From positions 62,001-126,000 of the forward strand of contig JAGYXB010000802.1 of the NCBI GenBank assembly GCA_022495005.1: a stretch of 64,000 bases of DNA. The letters run 5' to 3'. The translations under genes were made by a program, and so were the position numbers. The notes under the pieces were generated by a model that saw only the letters and a program-made list of their open reading frames with translations, was not told the origin of the DNA and did no database searches. The DNA comes from Rhyacophila brunnea (lineage: Eukaryota; Arthropoda; Insecta; Trichoptera; Rhyacophilidae). Numbering within the stretch: position 1 is the first letter of the stretch; every line of letters begins with the position of its first letter. Positions 14,901-27,024 of the stretch are shown piece by piece.

Positions 14901-15179
14901 CGGCAACGATAGGTTATCCTTTTCAAAATTATTGTAAGTGTAAAACTGGCTGGAAGATGACGACAACATATAATATTGATGCATTGTAAATGCAGCGTCG
15001 TCGATGATTTTTGTCAAATCATGATCGCTAAGGTCATGATTGTAGAGATCTTGAATAATACCAATATTGATATCAACATAACCAATATTGTGTCATAATA
15101 AATATAGGTAAGATATGTTTATAAACAAATTTCTGGAGACTAACATTCTACACTACACTATTAATTTATATTCATAAAA

Positions 15180-15632
15180 CTTTATTTATATTGGAGTGTA
15201 TATTTATTTTGTATATTCATTGTAAAGATTGTGTATCAAGATTTGAGGCTATATTTATCTAAGTATTATTTAGGAGTAAAATTATAAGTATATCAATAAA
15301 TAAATAAATTTTGTGAATGTTGAGTTTGCTAAATAATTCAAAAAATATATTAAATTTTGATTTTTATTAATTTTATTCATCATGGGCACTTCTGAATCGA
15401 TTATAACCGCTGTATGGCAAAGATGAGTTTTGGTCCAATACAATAATTAAATTACAATTTATTATCATGTGCTATATGAGACACAGGTGAAACGCGAACG
15501 TTTTCATCAACATAATTCACTGTAATATTAATAGACTCAGGTAACGACTTATTTTGTTTTGTTGCGTCAAAGAAGTAGAACTTCTAACGCGCATACATAA
15601 GTACACACACCGATTTTTTTACATTTATATCT
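15180..15632 (+). repeat. Repeat S, copy 1
   Basis: Landmarks in order: tcaagatttgaggc, ttattcatcatgggcacttc, ataaccgctgtatggcaaag, atgagttttggtccaataca, gtgctatatgagacacagg, cttattttgttttgttgcg, gaagtagaacttctaacgcg, gtacacacaccgattttttt. The same order occurs at 38250-38492 (+), 44210-44590 (-) and partly 53928-54003 (+). The last module alone also occurs at 36871, 37535 and 45195. Class unknown. Confidence 0.75.
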
Positions 15633-17224
15633 AGAATCCGACCACGTAGAATCGATTAGCGAAACATAGGACCAATAAGTGGCGTCGTTCCCTCACCAAG
15701 ACTTGCGGCGAAAACTAAACGATCGCGCGCCCATTCTGCCCCGCCGTCTCGTGTAGGCTCTCCATATTAGATCACACTGTATTATGAAAAATTTACGTAA
15801 ACGCCGTCAACTCGTCGCTTCCTGTGGGGGTTGTGTTCTTGGTCATGGGTTAAACGAGGGGAAAAGAAAATGGGTTGTACATTGAAAAAGTCGATATAAA
15901 AGGTGAGAAGAACATAAAGAGTTTATGCAGTGGTCCTATTCTTTGATTGACAGAAGAAGCTCTGGGAAAGTAGAAAGGAATTAATATAATAAGAAAATCA
16001 ATTTTGCTAAAATGTTAAGTGTTCGTATAGAGTGGAACGACGCAGCAAAAGAAAATGACAATAACCCAATTTAGTATTATCTAGGGATTGCATTTCCGGT
16101 CATAATTTTTGATAAGGAGATTTCCGGGATTGGGGAAAATGTACATCAATGAAGGGAATATAATAATACATACATTTTTTCATTGAATAAAGAAAATATT
16201 GTAAGGATTTATAAAAAAAAATATGCATGTATACATCGTCAGATTCAAGAAATTTAATGAAAGCCTTCAAATCATTATCAAACTACATCCTCTATTAATA
16301 TTATGATGAAAAATAATATCTGGAAACGGAGAAAAAATAAAAAATATTAAAACAATCGTTTCCTAAATTTTTAAACTATGATTAAATTAGAGATGTCGAA
16401 ATTAGAATTATCATAAGAAATATCCTTATATTTACATGGTATTTAATTGCAAATGTGTACTATTCATTATGAATCGTCTCAGACACCTTATATGTTATCT
16501 TAACGTCTTAACCAATACTATGCATATTCATCAATATCTGCAAGGAAATATAATAGTAAAGATATTTACGCCACTTGTGATTTTTTAAAAATAAAAAAAC
16601 TCTATTTTTAATCGTCATAATAATTAATACAATTGCTCTCCGCATAATTTGGTCATTTCAAGATAAAATTTCTCTTTACTACTTTTAAGATTTCCCGCGA
16701 TCTGGAAACACTTCACTAATGTTTAGTGAACAATTTAGGATTTAGGAGGGCGGAATCTTTGAAATACTAGCTAGGTACATATGCGCCAATATTAAAACCC
16801 CATTCTTTTGATAACAATTTCACTAACTACCTACCTGACTTGTTAATTAAAATAGGCACCGTGGTACTTAATTGTGCGGATTATGGAAAAATTGCAATAG
16901 CTTAAAATACTGGTAGTAGTAGGTAATGTAATATTTCGCGTGTCCCTAGAAAAATCTTCATGACCACTTAGTGTTATGGATCCTAATTATGAATATGTAT
17001 TAAATAATCAAAAATTATTGATTATTTTTGCATCTTCAATGAAACCCCACTTCTCTACTGCCCCACTCGCACGCTTCTTGCTACGCCACTGTAGTGTAAC
17101 ATAATAAATTAATGGACTAACACATCGTGAAAAGGCATTATTCCTAAGTAAAGAATTGCCCAGGCAGGGGAAAAAATTAAGTGTTATTGTCCGGCAACTT
17201 CATCTTGGCTACGTGGCAAATCTG
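15633..17224. other. No gene recognised
   Basis: A GC-richer patch at 15655-15860 (cgatcgcgcgcccattctgc) has no long frame. A hAT-like end lies at about 17046-17091 (on minus: cagtggcgtagcaagaagcg then tgcgagtggggcag). The remainder is AT-rich. Confidence 0.45.
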
Positions 17225-17640
17225 TGAACTACGTACAGCTAATCGAACTTCCGGTTTCAAATTAGGAACGCCCCCAAATTTTTCATTACATTTTTGACAC
17301 TTCGTATTGGACGCATCTATCAATTCACGTAATTTGAAGCTTTTTATATTCAAAAGATGTCTAACACAATACGAAATGATGTTCGAATTATTATCAGTAA
17401 ACTTTTGATTTATTGCGAAGAAGAAAAAGAGTCGTATTTAAAAGGTGAGCCTATACAATACTTTCAACAAGCCCATTTTACGGGTTCCTGTCATGTCAGG
17501 TATGTCAAAATTCAGTGTTGTAATACTAGAAATATTTCCCCAAATATTGGAAATTATATTTGTATATTATAAAGTTATGTGTATCGTAATCTATTTTATT
17601 AATATTTTTAGACGTATAATAATTAAGTATAAATGATTGT
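17225..17640 (+). pseudogene. Repeat U, copy 1: HTH-like N-terminal fragment of a transposase
   Basis: The frame gives NDVRIIISKLLIYCEEEKES. After a frame change it gives ILRVPVMSGMSKFSVVILEI. The parallel copy at 35040-35440 preserves the same protein pattern (ISKLLVYCKEENES ... LARVAAMSG ... SKCSV). The layout V-x-x-I-I-x-x-C-E-x-E-K then R-V-A-x-x-(T/S)-G-x-S-x-x-S-V resembles the N-terminal helix-turn-helix of a common insect DDE element. Assignment is tentative. Confidence 0.5.
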
Positions 17641-18831
17641 TAGTTAGTTAATGAATTGTCCTATTTTTTCCTAATTTTTAAACCGATAAATAGGTACATA
17701 TTGTTTTAAAATTTATGTATGGTGGATATAATTTAATTTATAGAAAATTATTTTCACAGTATGTGTTTCTACAACAATTTTACTAAAAATACGATATAAA
17801 GACATCATTCTGTAAATTATAAAACATGTGATTGGGTCATCAATATAATATTGAATATGTTATATCTTTCACTTCTACTTTTTTACTCATAATTTGTGTT
17901 CTAGTTATTTAATTAATAAATACCTGCAGCAATATTATCAGTTAATGTGGGTTCAATGATACATTTCCTTCCAAATTCAATAATTACGCTGTAATAATTA
18001 ACCTAATATAATAGTAATAATTAAGAGGTGAAATTATTTGAAAAAAAATTCTATTGATATTTATTGAACAATAATTAGACTTATAAATTAATGTACTTAT
18101 AAACTTACTGAGAATAGAATTGATATAAACTTAAAACCTAATTTCGCGGGATATGTTTTCTCAAAAAATGACAACACTGTGAAATATTCTATACGCGATA
18201 AGAGCGACTTCCTGTTGTTGCCTAAATAATGTTGTCGTACAGTAGTACCTAAGTGTTAGAGTTATTCACATTAAAATACTTTCTGTTCATATAGATACCT
18301 ACTAAATAAATACATTATACATTCGTAATAATAATATAATACGTAAGTACAGGAATAAATTGTCTTGGTAATATTTTTTTAACTATAGGTATTAAATAAC
18401 GAAAAGTGAGAACAAGTAATAGTAATTCAATTAGAATATCAATTACAGCAAACACCCTTTGTCGATAGTGTTAGTATTCCAAATTATATTTCGTTACTTT
18501 CCACAAAAATACTTTTATTTACAGAAATAAACATGAAAAACAATCCAGATATTCCGGTATTTCAGGATCAAAATATTTATTAGGATTGCAACCCTAATAG
18601 GTATTGTCATGGGACAGGAAATCGTAAGCGAAATAGTTTTATTGACACTGAGAATGAAATGCGTTAACGCAGACGTCAAATTTTATATGGTGACAGCCTT
18701 TTATTTTAATTATCAGTCAAATTAAATAATATGGCAACGATTGGCATAACTACTTTTTCATTCTGATATTAGTATATATTATTATAATATTCAGCACTAT
18801 TGTTTTTTATCTGCAGAAAGATGAAGGTATA
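17641..18831. other. No gene recognised
   Basis: Very AT-rich, with many short open frames and none coherent. No repeat matching other parts of the window was noticed. Confidence 0.45.
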
Positions 18832-18839
18832 CCTAATAC

Positions 18840-19411
18840 CAGTGGCGAGGGGTGGAGGTAGGCTGTTAAGATTCGACATAAATAATGCACACAAAACTTT
18901 GTTAATCATACTTATTTGTTTTCATTGAACTAAGAATAAAGTTAGTTTTTAAAATTCAATGAAACCCTCCTTAAACCAAACTAAATAGTTTAGGCATTCT
19001 ATGGGCGATCCGAAAAAATAGTGCACACCTTTTCAGTCATACTTATTTGTTTTCGTTGAATTAAGAATACATATTATTACATATTATGGTGTTGGTTTGT
19101 TTTTTTTTTTAATTCATTAAGCCCTGTCTATGCCAAACCACAATCGATAAAAAATATTCGTTTGTCTATAAAATATCTAAAATTATATATGGTTAAATGG
19201 CATAATTTTAAATATGTTAAAGATGAATGAATATTTTTTTACTATTATCTACTATGGCTTGGATTAGGCAGGGCTTAATAGAAATTTAAAAACTAACACT
19301 ATTCTCACATTGTAGTCTTAGTTCAATGAAAACAAATATGTTTGACTGACAAAGTTTAGTATGCACTATTTATTTTGGATCTTAACAGCCTACCTCCACC
19401 CTTCGCCATTG
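18840..19411. mobile_element. hAT-type MITE, 572 bp
   Basis: The left end cagtggcgaggggtggaggt then aggctgttaaga is matched by the complement of tcttaacagcctacctccac then ccttcgccattg at the right. Flanks cctaatac and cctaacat (6 of 8 identical) fit a decayed 8-bp hAT duplication. The internal block catacttatttgttttc and tgaa(c/t)taagaata occurs twice direct and once inverted. No coding sequence. Confidence 0.8.
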
Positions 19412-19829
19412 CCTAACATATTATTGTATTACACTTTCTGATGAAGTTTTTGAATTGCGGCACGTTTAAAAATATTTTCGCATTTTTTCCCCCAAAATGG
19501 TATAGAATTAAATATAAATGGTAGATATTGGTAGATATATCAATAATCTGCAGTATTTGGACAATACTGAAGTAATATTTACTCACCAGAATGAATAACA
19601 TATTGTAAGGCATATGGACTTTACATAAACTTTCAAAAAAACCGTATTTATAGTCGTCAGTAAACAAAAGGTCGAAATTTTCCATCAGTACATTTTGTAT
19701 ACTTCGGTAAAAGGGTTGGCCATGGGAAATACAAAAAGAGTTCGAGATCACAATCGAAATGGCAAGAAGCACGTTTAAAATAATGACCATACCCTCTCCA
19801 ATCGAGACATACGTTTGGACACTCGATGG

Positions 19830-20265
19830 AGTATGATCAGCTGCTCGGCAATATCATATCCTAACTGTTCTATATAGCCGAAGTCTGGTGGTTGAATGAG
19901 CAGACTATCAGAAGAATGGAGGCTTACGAGATGTGTATCGTACAATAAGGATTTCATGGGTCGATCATATTACTAATGAGGAGATTTCGACACAAGTCAA
20001 TAAGTCAAGAGAACTGACAGATATTATCAAGCGCAGAAAGGCTGCATACCTCGGCCATATTTTTCGTATTGATAAAGTTTACTCAAAATTATAATGCAGA
20101 TATTGCTACAGGGCAGTACTTACAGGTGTCGGTAGAAGAATTTTTTCTAGGTTACGCAACTTCCGGAAGTGGTCCAATATCCAAGAAACAACTGGTCCTG
20201 GGATAGGGAGATAATATACTGAAATACGGTCACCTACCTTTGATAGAAGACGGCACCAAAAGAAA
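19830..20265 (+). pseudogene. Non-LTR retrotransposon C-terminal fragment
   Basis: Frames read RRMEAYEMCIVQ, RISWVDHITNEEISTQVNK, then TDIIKRRKAAYLGHIFRID and VLTGVGRRIFSRLRNFRKWS. The pattern 'MEA-E-M--RR-L-ISW-DH-TNEE---RV', 'IK-RK--YLGH--R' and 'G-GR----L-N-R-W' is the post-RT tail of insect endonuclease-RT elements. At least two frame shifts or stops. It belongs to a different lineage from the element at 4580-7106, whose tail reads RGRPKIRWLD. Confidence 0.82.
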
Positions 20266-21790
20266 ACAAAGTTTATATTAACCGGTGTCGTAACTAAATT
20301 TAATATGCACTATGCATTGTTTTATTTTTAGACCGTTTTTTGAAATTACTTATAATGAAGTAAATATATTCATTTGTTAACATTATTTTAGATGAACTGA
20401 GCTTAAAAATGAGTGCAAACTCACAGCTTTGCGATGAATGTGATATGTGATGTTCGGGAGAACATTGTCTGCAAAGTTCTCTAAATTTGAGCGCCTGCAA
20501 CTTTACTTGCAGATAGATGGCTTTGAGAATGTTGAAAAACGGAAGTGTAACTTACTTGGCATAGGTAAAAAGGGAAGAGCGTAGAGGTGGGAAAACTGGT
20601 CGATTTTGAAGACTAAGTACACTTACTACCAGTATAAAAAATACTTAGTATAAAACTTGTTCCAAAATACTTACTAGTATTTGGAATACTATATATAGCG
20701 TTTGGCGTGCGTATGCGACATAAGTCTCATACTTAACTGAAACCAAAACTTAACTCCATCTTAGTATTTGAAATATCGGCTTCAATAGAATCGCTAAAAA
20801 TACACTGAGCTGGGCTTTTCGCAATGTGTCATTTATTATAAAATTTTAAACACATTCTAGATTTATGAGTTGTTTTTATGTTATGTTATAATATTCTTGT
20901 AAAGATAAAACGAATAACAATGATTTTTTTTATTTTAAACTGCCGTCACCTAAGATGATGTTATTCACATGCATAGACTAATAAATTAAAATATAATTGT
21001 ATTCAAGTGCTATCTCGCTCGCGCTCATTTAATGTCAATAGTATTGAAAGTCTACCAACTAGCCAGCGACTCACAATGTTTTTTGTTGCAAGTTTTTTTG
21101 GAACAAGTTTATTGGGCCACACGTATTGAGTATGGGTAGTTTCATCCGATACTTGAGTACACAAACTGGTGACAGTATTTTCAACTCACCTCTAGAAGAG
21201 CGTGGTGAAATTATAAGTCTCTTTATCTTCAAAACGATTAGAAAACAACGAATCCTCAATCATGACTTGAAACCTCGGCGAATTTATATAAACAATAAAC
21301 ATCAAAATGTTTAGAAATAATAATTATAATAGAAAAATGAAGTTGAAACTCTAGTAAATTGCCAACAATATAAACTGAGAACATTTTTCATCAACATTGG
21401 TACAGATGTAAAAGAATAGACGGAAATGGACGTGACGAGAGACTTGAGTGACGAGAGACGAGAGAATTTTTATTTAATTTAAAATTATAATAAATCCCAA
21501 TTAAAAAACCTCTCTTCTATATATTGGAGAGAACTTATGATACTATCTTTCAATTATAAAAATAATTATAAAACTATAAATAAGAAGCTGAAAGCGTTCA
21601 AAGAACGTTCGTTTTACAATATATATTACATCTTATTGATTTTAGTTGTGAAAATACCAAAACTCGTGTCGATATAAATAAAAGAATTTAAAATTCCACA
21701 GATTTTTTACAGACAAATCGATGTTTTTTAAATTAATATATATTAAAACTACGTGGTTGCGCTTTTTGCAGTGGACTGTAATTTGAAGGT
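20266..21790. other. No gene recognised
   Basis: Contains a self-similar stretch at 20600-20700 (tacttactaccagtata, tactagtatttgg) and a small antiparallel open region around 21080-21300 without recognisable motif. No supported feature. Confidence 0.4.
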
Positions 21791-21796
21791 GCTTGT

Positions 21797-22232
21797 AGAT
21801 ATCTAGGGGGGGGGGGGTTAAACAGGATGCCAGACACTGACCTTTTATGTTGAGAGGGCTGGCGCGCGCTGGAGACGGTTCGGAATGTCACTCTCACAGT
21901 TTCACTTGTGTTTTGGGATAAATGATGATGACAAATTCCGGATGGGTGGTAGACGCGACGTTTGCCCAAACCGTAACAGATTTAGCGCGACGAAGGTCGA
22001 ACAGGTGCGTTTTGGATGAGTCACTCTGTAGTTAACGCGGTTTTGATCGTATACAGTCTTTGCTTTAACAAGCCTAAGCGCGTCTGCTGTCTTGAAGTAT
22101 ACTGAATGCAATGTAATCATGGTCGACTCATGACCCGTGATTGCTGGTCGCCTGGTCTTGTAAAAATATCTGGGGATTTGAGGTAGGTAGGAAAAGCGAC
22201 CATAATTAATTGGCCCAACCACTATGAATTAT
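21797..22232. repeat. Repeat T, copy 1
   Basis: Starts with a G10 run and gttaaacaggatgcc, contains ctgaccttttatg, taacaagcctaagcgc, catggtcgactcatgacccg and gcgaccataattaattggccc. The same landmarks in the same order at 49500-49915 show a shared origin despite high divergence in between. Its class is unknown; open frames here have no recognisable domain. Confidence 0.6.
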
Positions 22233-22391
22233 TCAAAAAATGCTTCTCAATTGAAAAGAGAGAACTTATTAAACTAAATTTTAATGATATAAATAATCAT
22301 AATATAATACGTAACAACAAGATAATTTTGTTCAATAAATACACATTTTATAACAGTTTATAATATTTTAATTAAAATACGGTTTTAGATA

Positions 22392-23682
22392 CGAGGGTGG
22401 GTCAATAATTCCTTAGAAAAAAGCATTAAAACAGTTTTTATTTTTGTATTTTTTTTTTATTTCTCAACATAATCTCCTTGGAGCTCAATACACTTAGTTA
22501 GACGTTTCTCAATTTTTTTTAAACCGTCAGAAAAATAAGTTTTCGGAAGGTCCTCAAAATAAGCATTTGTCCGATCGATGACTTCTTCATTTGAAAAAAA
22601 ACGTTGTCCACTTAGCCATTTTTTTAAGTTTGGGAAAAGGAAAAAGTCACTGGGGGCTAAATCTGGCGAATACGGTGGGTGGTCGACCAATTCGAACTTC
22701 AATTCTTCAATTTTAGCCATTGATCGTAAACATGTGTGAACACGGGCATTGTCCTGATGAAAGAGGATTTTTTTCCTGTTTAAATGAGGCCGTTTTTCTT
22801 CAATTTTGTTTTTTAGCTGGTCCAATAAAGATGCATAATAATCCCCTGTTATTTTTTTTCCTTTTTCCAAATAGTCAACGAAAATAATTTCACGTGCATC
22901 CCAAAATACAGTAGCCATAACCTTACCAGCTGATTTTACGGTTTTCGCCTTCTTTGGACATGGTTTGCCTTCGCAATCCACTGCTTTGACTGTTCTTTCG
23001 TCTCGGGAGTATAGTGGTGTATCCATGTTTCATCTACAGTCACAAAGCGACGAAAAAATTCATCCGGATTGCGTTGCATGAGCGACAACAGGGCTTTAGA
23101 GGCCACCACCCTATTGCGTTTATTGTCGACTGTGAGCAAACGCGGCACCCATCTTGCAGAAATATTTTTCATGCCCAATTTGTCATGTAAAATAGAAATG
23201 ACGCTACCTTTTGAGATCCCTGTAACCTCAATTATCTCACTCAACTTTAATCTTCGGTCACTTAACACCATATCGTGGATTTTATTGATCATTTCTGGTG
23301 TAGTCACCTCTACAGGACGTCCTGAGCGTGGTTCATCCTTTGTTGATGTACGACCACGTTTAAATTCATTTAACCAGTTATAAATAGTTGCAAGTGAAGG
23401 AGCAGATATGCCGTGAACTAAATCCAACTCATTTTTTATTTCCTTTGCTGTTAACCCTTTTATATTAAAATGTTTAATAACAGCTCTAAACTCAATTTTC
23501 TCCATTTTTGTAAACAAGCAAATTTTTTTTTTAAATGTACGAGAAACACACAACAACCCGACCAATCTGATTGAAACTTCGCAGCATACTGAATCGGTAG
23601 TGCCGCTGGATGAAAACAAACCGCTTACAGTACTAGTCGCGCCACTTGTCGGCTTTTCTAAGGACTTATTGACCCACCCTCG
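22392..23682 (-). mobile_element. Full-length mariner element, 1291 bp
   Basis: TIRs are cgagggtgggtcaataattc then cttagaaaa (left) and the complement of ttttctaaggacttattgac then ccaccctcg (right). Both ends are flanked by TA. Length is typical for mariner (about 1.3 kb). It carries one transposase frame with a single 1-base deletion; TIRs differ at only about one or two positions in the first 30. It looks recent compared with everything else in the window. Confidence 0.95.
22457..23505 (-). pseudogene. Mariner transposase (D,D34D), one frameshift
   Basis: The start is MEKIEFRAVIKHFNIKGL, followed by the paired-like HTH region, GRTSTKDEPRSGRPVEV (linker GRPR-like), then TVDETWIHHYTPETKEQSK (first Asp), and after the break LFHQDNARVH (second Asp) and HPPYSPDLAPSDFFLFPNLK (third Asp, YSPDL-P signature). 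It ends GDYVEK. The span is 1049 nt, one short of 350 codons. The shift lies at about 22975-22980, where IAK is followed by ANHVQRRR instead of the P-K-K-A-K-T frame. All three catalytic Asp codons remain. The usual length is about 345-350 aa. Confidence 0.95.
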
Positions 23683-23699
23683 TACTATTGAAGAAACCT

Positions 23700-24530
23700 T
23701 CAAATGTAAAGAATTAGTTAATTGTATTAAATTGCCTGCTTCGTATTCTGTCACTAGATGTTCCTAGCACTACAGCTTCTCTCAACCTGAAACCTGACTC
23801 AAAATGCCACCCTGTAGGTACCATCTTTTAGTCTCATATCTATGTAAATTTATTACAAAGATGTATTAGTTTTTCGCAGATATTTCACGATATAAAAAAA
23901 TTTAAATTTTAAAAATTCTTGTACCTATAAATTCCATTACGTTATTCATTGGCGCTTGGCGTCGTAAACTCTGTTAGCGCCGCATGCGAAAATTATCTTA
24001 CTCTGCGACACTCAAAAACTTTCATGAATATTATTCGTATTTCTCCCTTAATGTGTCACCCCCTAAGCAGCGTATGACTTGCCTACCCTTACGGGACGGG
24101 ACGTCACTGCTCTACAATGTGATAAAACATAAATGGAGACGATGTTAGGCTGTTATATAGCGATAACAATTCCAGACGAGCCTTTTTATTAGCTAACAAT
24201 AGAATTGCCTGAAAATAATACCGATTGATTTATTATGTACATAAATTTGATTATAATGACCCTGAAACAAGAAAGTAAATAATTGCTCAAAGGAAACATA
24301 CTTATTTACATACATACTAAGCAACGGTTGGTTATTGATGTACCTTGGGCCTACAACATCCTAATATTTATTCGTTAAGACCACGACGTCAACGAGATGA
24401 TAATTTTTAACCCTTTTATTAATCATATCTGTAGTCAGCTCGAATAGTCCAATGCATAAGGTAGTGGATTTTCATTCGGAAGCTACGGGGGCAATTATTA
24501 TGAAATAACACTTAAAAACGCACATTCAGC
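23700..24530. other. No gene recognised, hAT-like end at about 24112
   Basis: At 24056-24112, read on minus, cagtgacgtcccgtcccgta then agggtaggcaag resembles a hAT TIR. Its partner end was not found. The rest is AT-rich. Confidence 0.45.
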
Positions 24531-24534
24531 TAGT

Positions 24535-24790
24535 CCTAACGTGCGGGAAAGAAACTATGATCCTACTAAACAGTCCTTCCATAAACTACAAGTGTCCCGG
24601 AGAGCCATAGACTACTTCATGCTCCGCATCACTTTGACGTATAGGAATACGAATGAGTGGATTCCCAGTCAAATAAAGACTGTCGACATACTAGATAGGG
24701 GTGGCATAGTTGATGTGGAAGTGGGCAGGACATAATAATATCATAAGGCGGCCATGCGACGGTCGGACCAAACGTCGTGTGCTAAAGCGG
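24535..24790 (+). pseudogene. Non-LTR retrotransposon C-terminal fragment
   Basis: Frame: LQVSRRAIDYFMLRITLTYR, then NEWIPSQIKTVDILDR, and after a shift WAGHNNIIRRPCDGR. The motif '(A/Q)RA(M/I)---ML-I(S/T)L--R-RN-WI---(T)-V-DI' and 'WAGH--R' marks the tail of RTE/CR1-like insect elements. Short and broken. Confidence 0.75.
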
Positions 24791-26470
24791 TAGTAACCAC
24801 AAATTAATATTGCTTTTATTTAAATTTATTGTTACCATATAACGGAACACAGATTAGTTTCCTTGACAATGTAGGTAGTGTTTTAATATATTTTTACAAA
24901 ATTAAATACGATAATAAATAAGGTTATCACTTTTATTATTATTGAATATTCTGGTGGTTCAATTCAATTCAAATTTATGTATTTATATTACATAATGAAC
25001 ATGACAATTTACAAATTAAAAGCGTTTACGATATGACATAAAAAATAAGTGTTAACAATATTTAAATAAAAATACACTGTAATATGAGTAAAAAATAAAT
25101 TAAAAAAAGTACATAGAAGCATACTGGATGAACTAAGTAGACCCTATATTAAAAAGTAATGTCTACTAAAACTCACCTCATGTAAGCGAAATACATCAAT
25201 ATCCAGAGATTTGATTGAATACAGTCACTGCCTTATAATTGGCATTAGCAATGGCAGGTTAGTTAGTAGGGCGATAGTATAAACGACAACTATAAGTTAA
25301 AATGAGATTCCCTGTTTAAATTTAAAAAAATCTGAATGCTGTATTGAACATTTTTTAACCCACTTTCACAAATCTAAACGGGTGTCCCTTTTCTATTACA
25401 TAAAAGGATACTTAATTCAAAATCATGTACCTACTTTAAGTATTGGTTGTTCTCATTACACGGTCACTCGAACAATTTGAGGATAAAATCAGTAGTTTAT
25501 GAGGGTCTGGTTTATATTGATGATTAACCGGATCCCGGGAAGAGTGGATGAGGCAGAGAGAGTATTTCTGCAGTGGACAAAGACCAAACTCAATGAGCGA
25601 CCAGCTGTAGGGAGACAATGTTTTTAAGAGACATTTCGGAAGTCTGAAAAAATATATTTTTTTCATGTGAAATTTCATAAACACAATTTGAACGATTTCC
25701 ATGAGAAGGAACCAAAAATATGCAATGTGGGAGCTGACGTCAGTTATACAGCTTAAATAACAACATTCTGGAGATGTAAAAGGATTGATTTGGTCACCCA
25801 GTTGTATCTAATAGGCACTTAATGATGATAGAGCTGGTTCAAAAGCCACTGTGCTTATGAATTGATTAAGTTTGGCGGAAATAAATATGTGGCTACGGAG
25901 ACCAGAGGGGATAGACGGAGGTAGAGGGACATTCAGAAACAGATCGACCAAGATGGTTTTGTTAGATATTTTTTGCAATGGTGGTGTAAAGAATGGCAAT
26001 TAATCCTTTCTATGCCGCAATTAGTTAATTGATAGTAATTAACATAAGAATTGGTGTAATTAGGGCGTCCAAAGACGCTTTGGGCACTTAACCAGTTAAT
26101 AAAAAAACATCTTCACAATAACCAAAAATAATGTGTGTGATACAAATTTATTTTGAATGGAAAATTCCTCAATGGCGATTTAACTCAGCTTAAGGTACCT
26201 ACATGGAATAGATAGTAGAAATAAAGGCAATCAACGCACCTATTCGATTTTTTTTTGTATTTTTTTACACACATACCTACATAGTTTTATCGCATTCAAT
26301 TATTTGCTCAAATAGATCGACGTCTGCATGTACTATATTATATTATCTTATTTGTTAGTTAGTATTTTATGACGTGTGAAGTTGTTAAGTACTGTAAGTA
26401 CAGCAATACAGTAGTTGTACTGGAACGAATTATATTACTTTACAAATAATAAATACAAATACGTACTTCA
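24791..26470. other. No gene recognised
   Basis: AT-rich. A moderately GC-rich part at 25490-25640 and 25850-25960 (gagaccagaggggatagacg) may be old repeat; no frame with recognisable motif. Confidence 0.4.
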
Positions 26471-26694
26471 CCATGTTCGACCCTGAGAGGATCACATGGG
26501 CCTCTACAGTGTGGAGGTTGTATTAACCGATATTTTTACGAGAAATGGATGTTAGCTACTTTCAACCAATTAAATCCATACTCTAACTCCAAGCACAAAC
26601 TGAAAAAACAATATGTGTATTTGCCAGACCTCGGATTCGAACTTGGGACCCACGACATAATAAGCCGAGGCTTAAGCCGCTCGGCAATCGTGAG
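26471..26694 (-). repeat. tRNA-derived SINE, copy 3
   Basis: Read on minus: head cgattgccgagcggcttaag, B-box gggtcccaagttcgaatccg, tgtgctt/ttggagt body, gtggaggcccatgtgatcct tail. The B-box (aagttcgaatcc) is close to the tRNA consensus, so this copy is better preserved than copy 1 in its head. Confidence 0.8.
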
Positions 26695-27024
26695 GAATAA
26701 GAATACCTATACCAATACCCGTAAGCTACAGTGAGGTATTTTTTCAGAAGTGATACTTTCTGATGACCTCAGCATCTTTTTTGTTCTAAGGAAGTGAAGT
26801 GCCTATTTTAATAAAACAAATCTGTTGTTTTATGATAAATTTTTCTTTAAAAAAAGAATGATTTATAGTAATTAAATATTTTTCAATGTTATATTGGACA
26901 TACAACAAGAGCAAGGTTCACATGGGGTTGATACTTACTTCACTTAAGAGGTTGTATTTGTGTTTCAGAGGCATAAATAGAGGCATTGTTTTGCGCATGA
27001 GCGAGACTCACTGTTGGTACGAAT

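Noticed and set aside
15655..15860. GC-rich patch as an exon
   Set aside because: No frame of useful length on either strand and no splice-site context.
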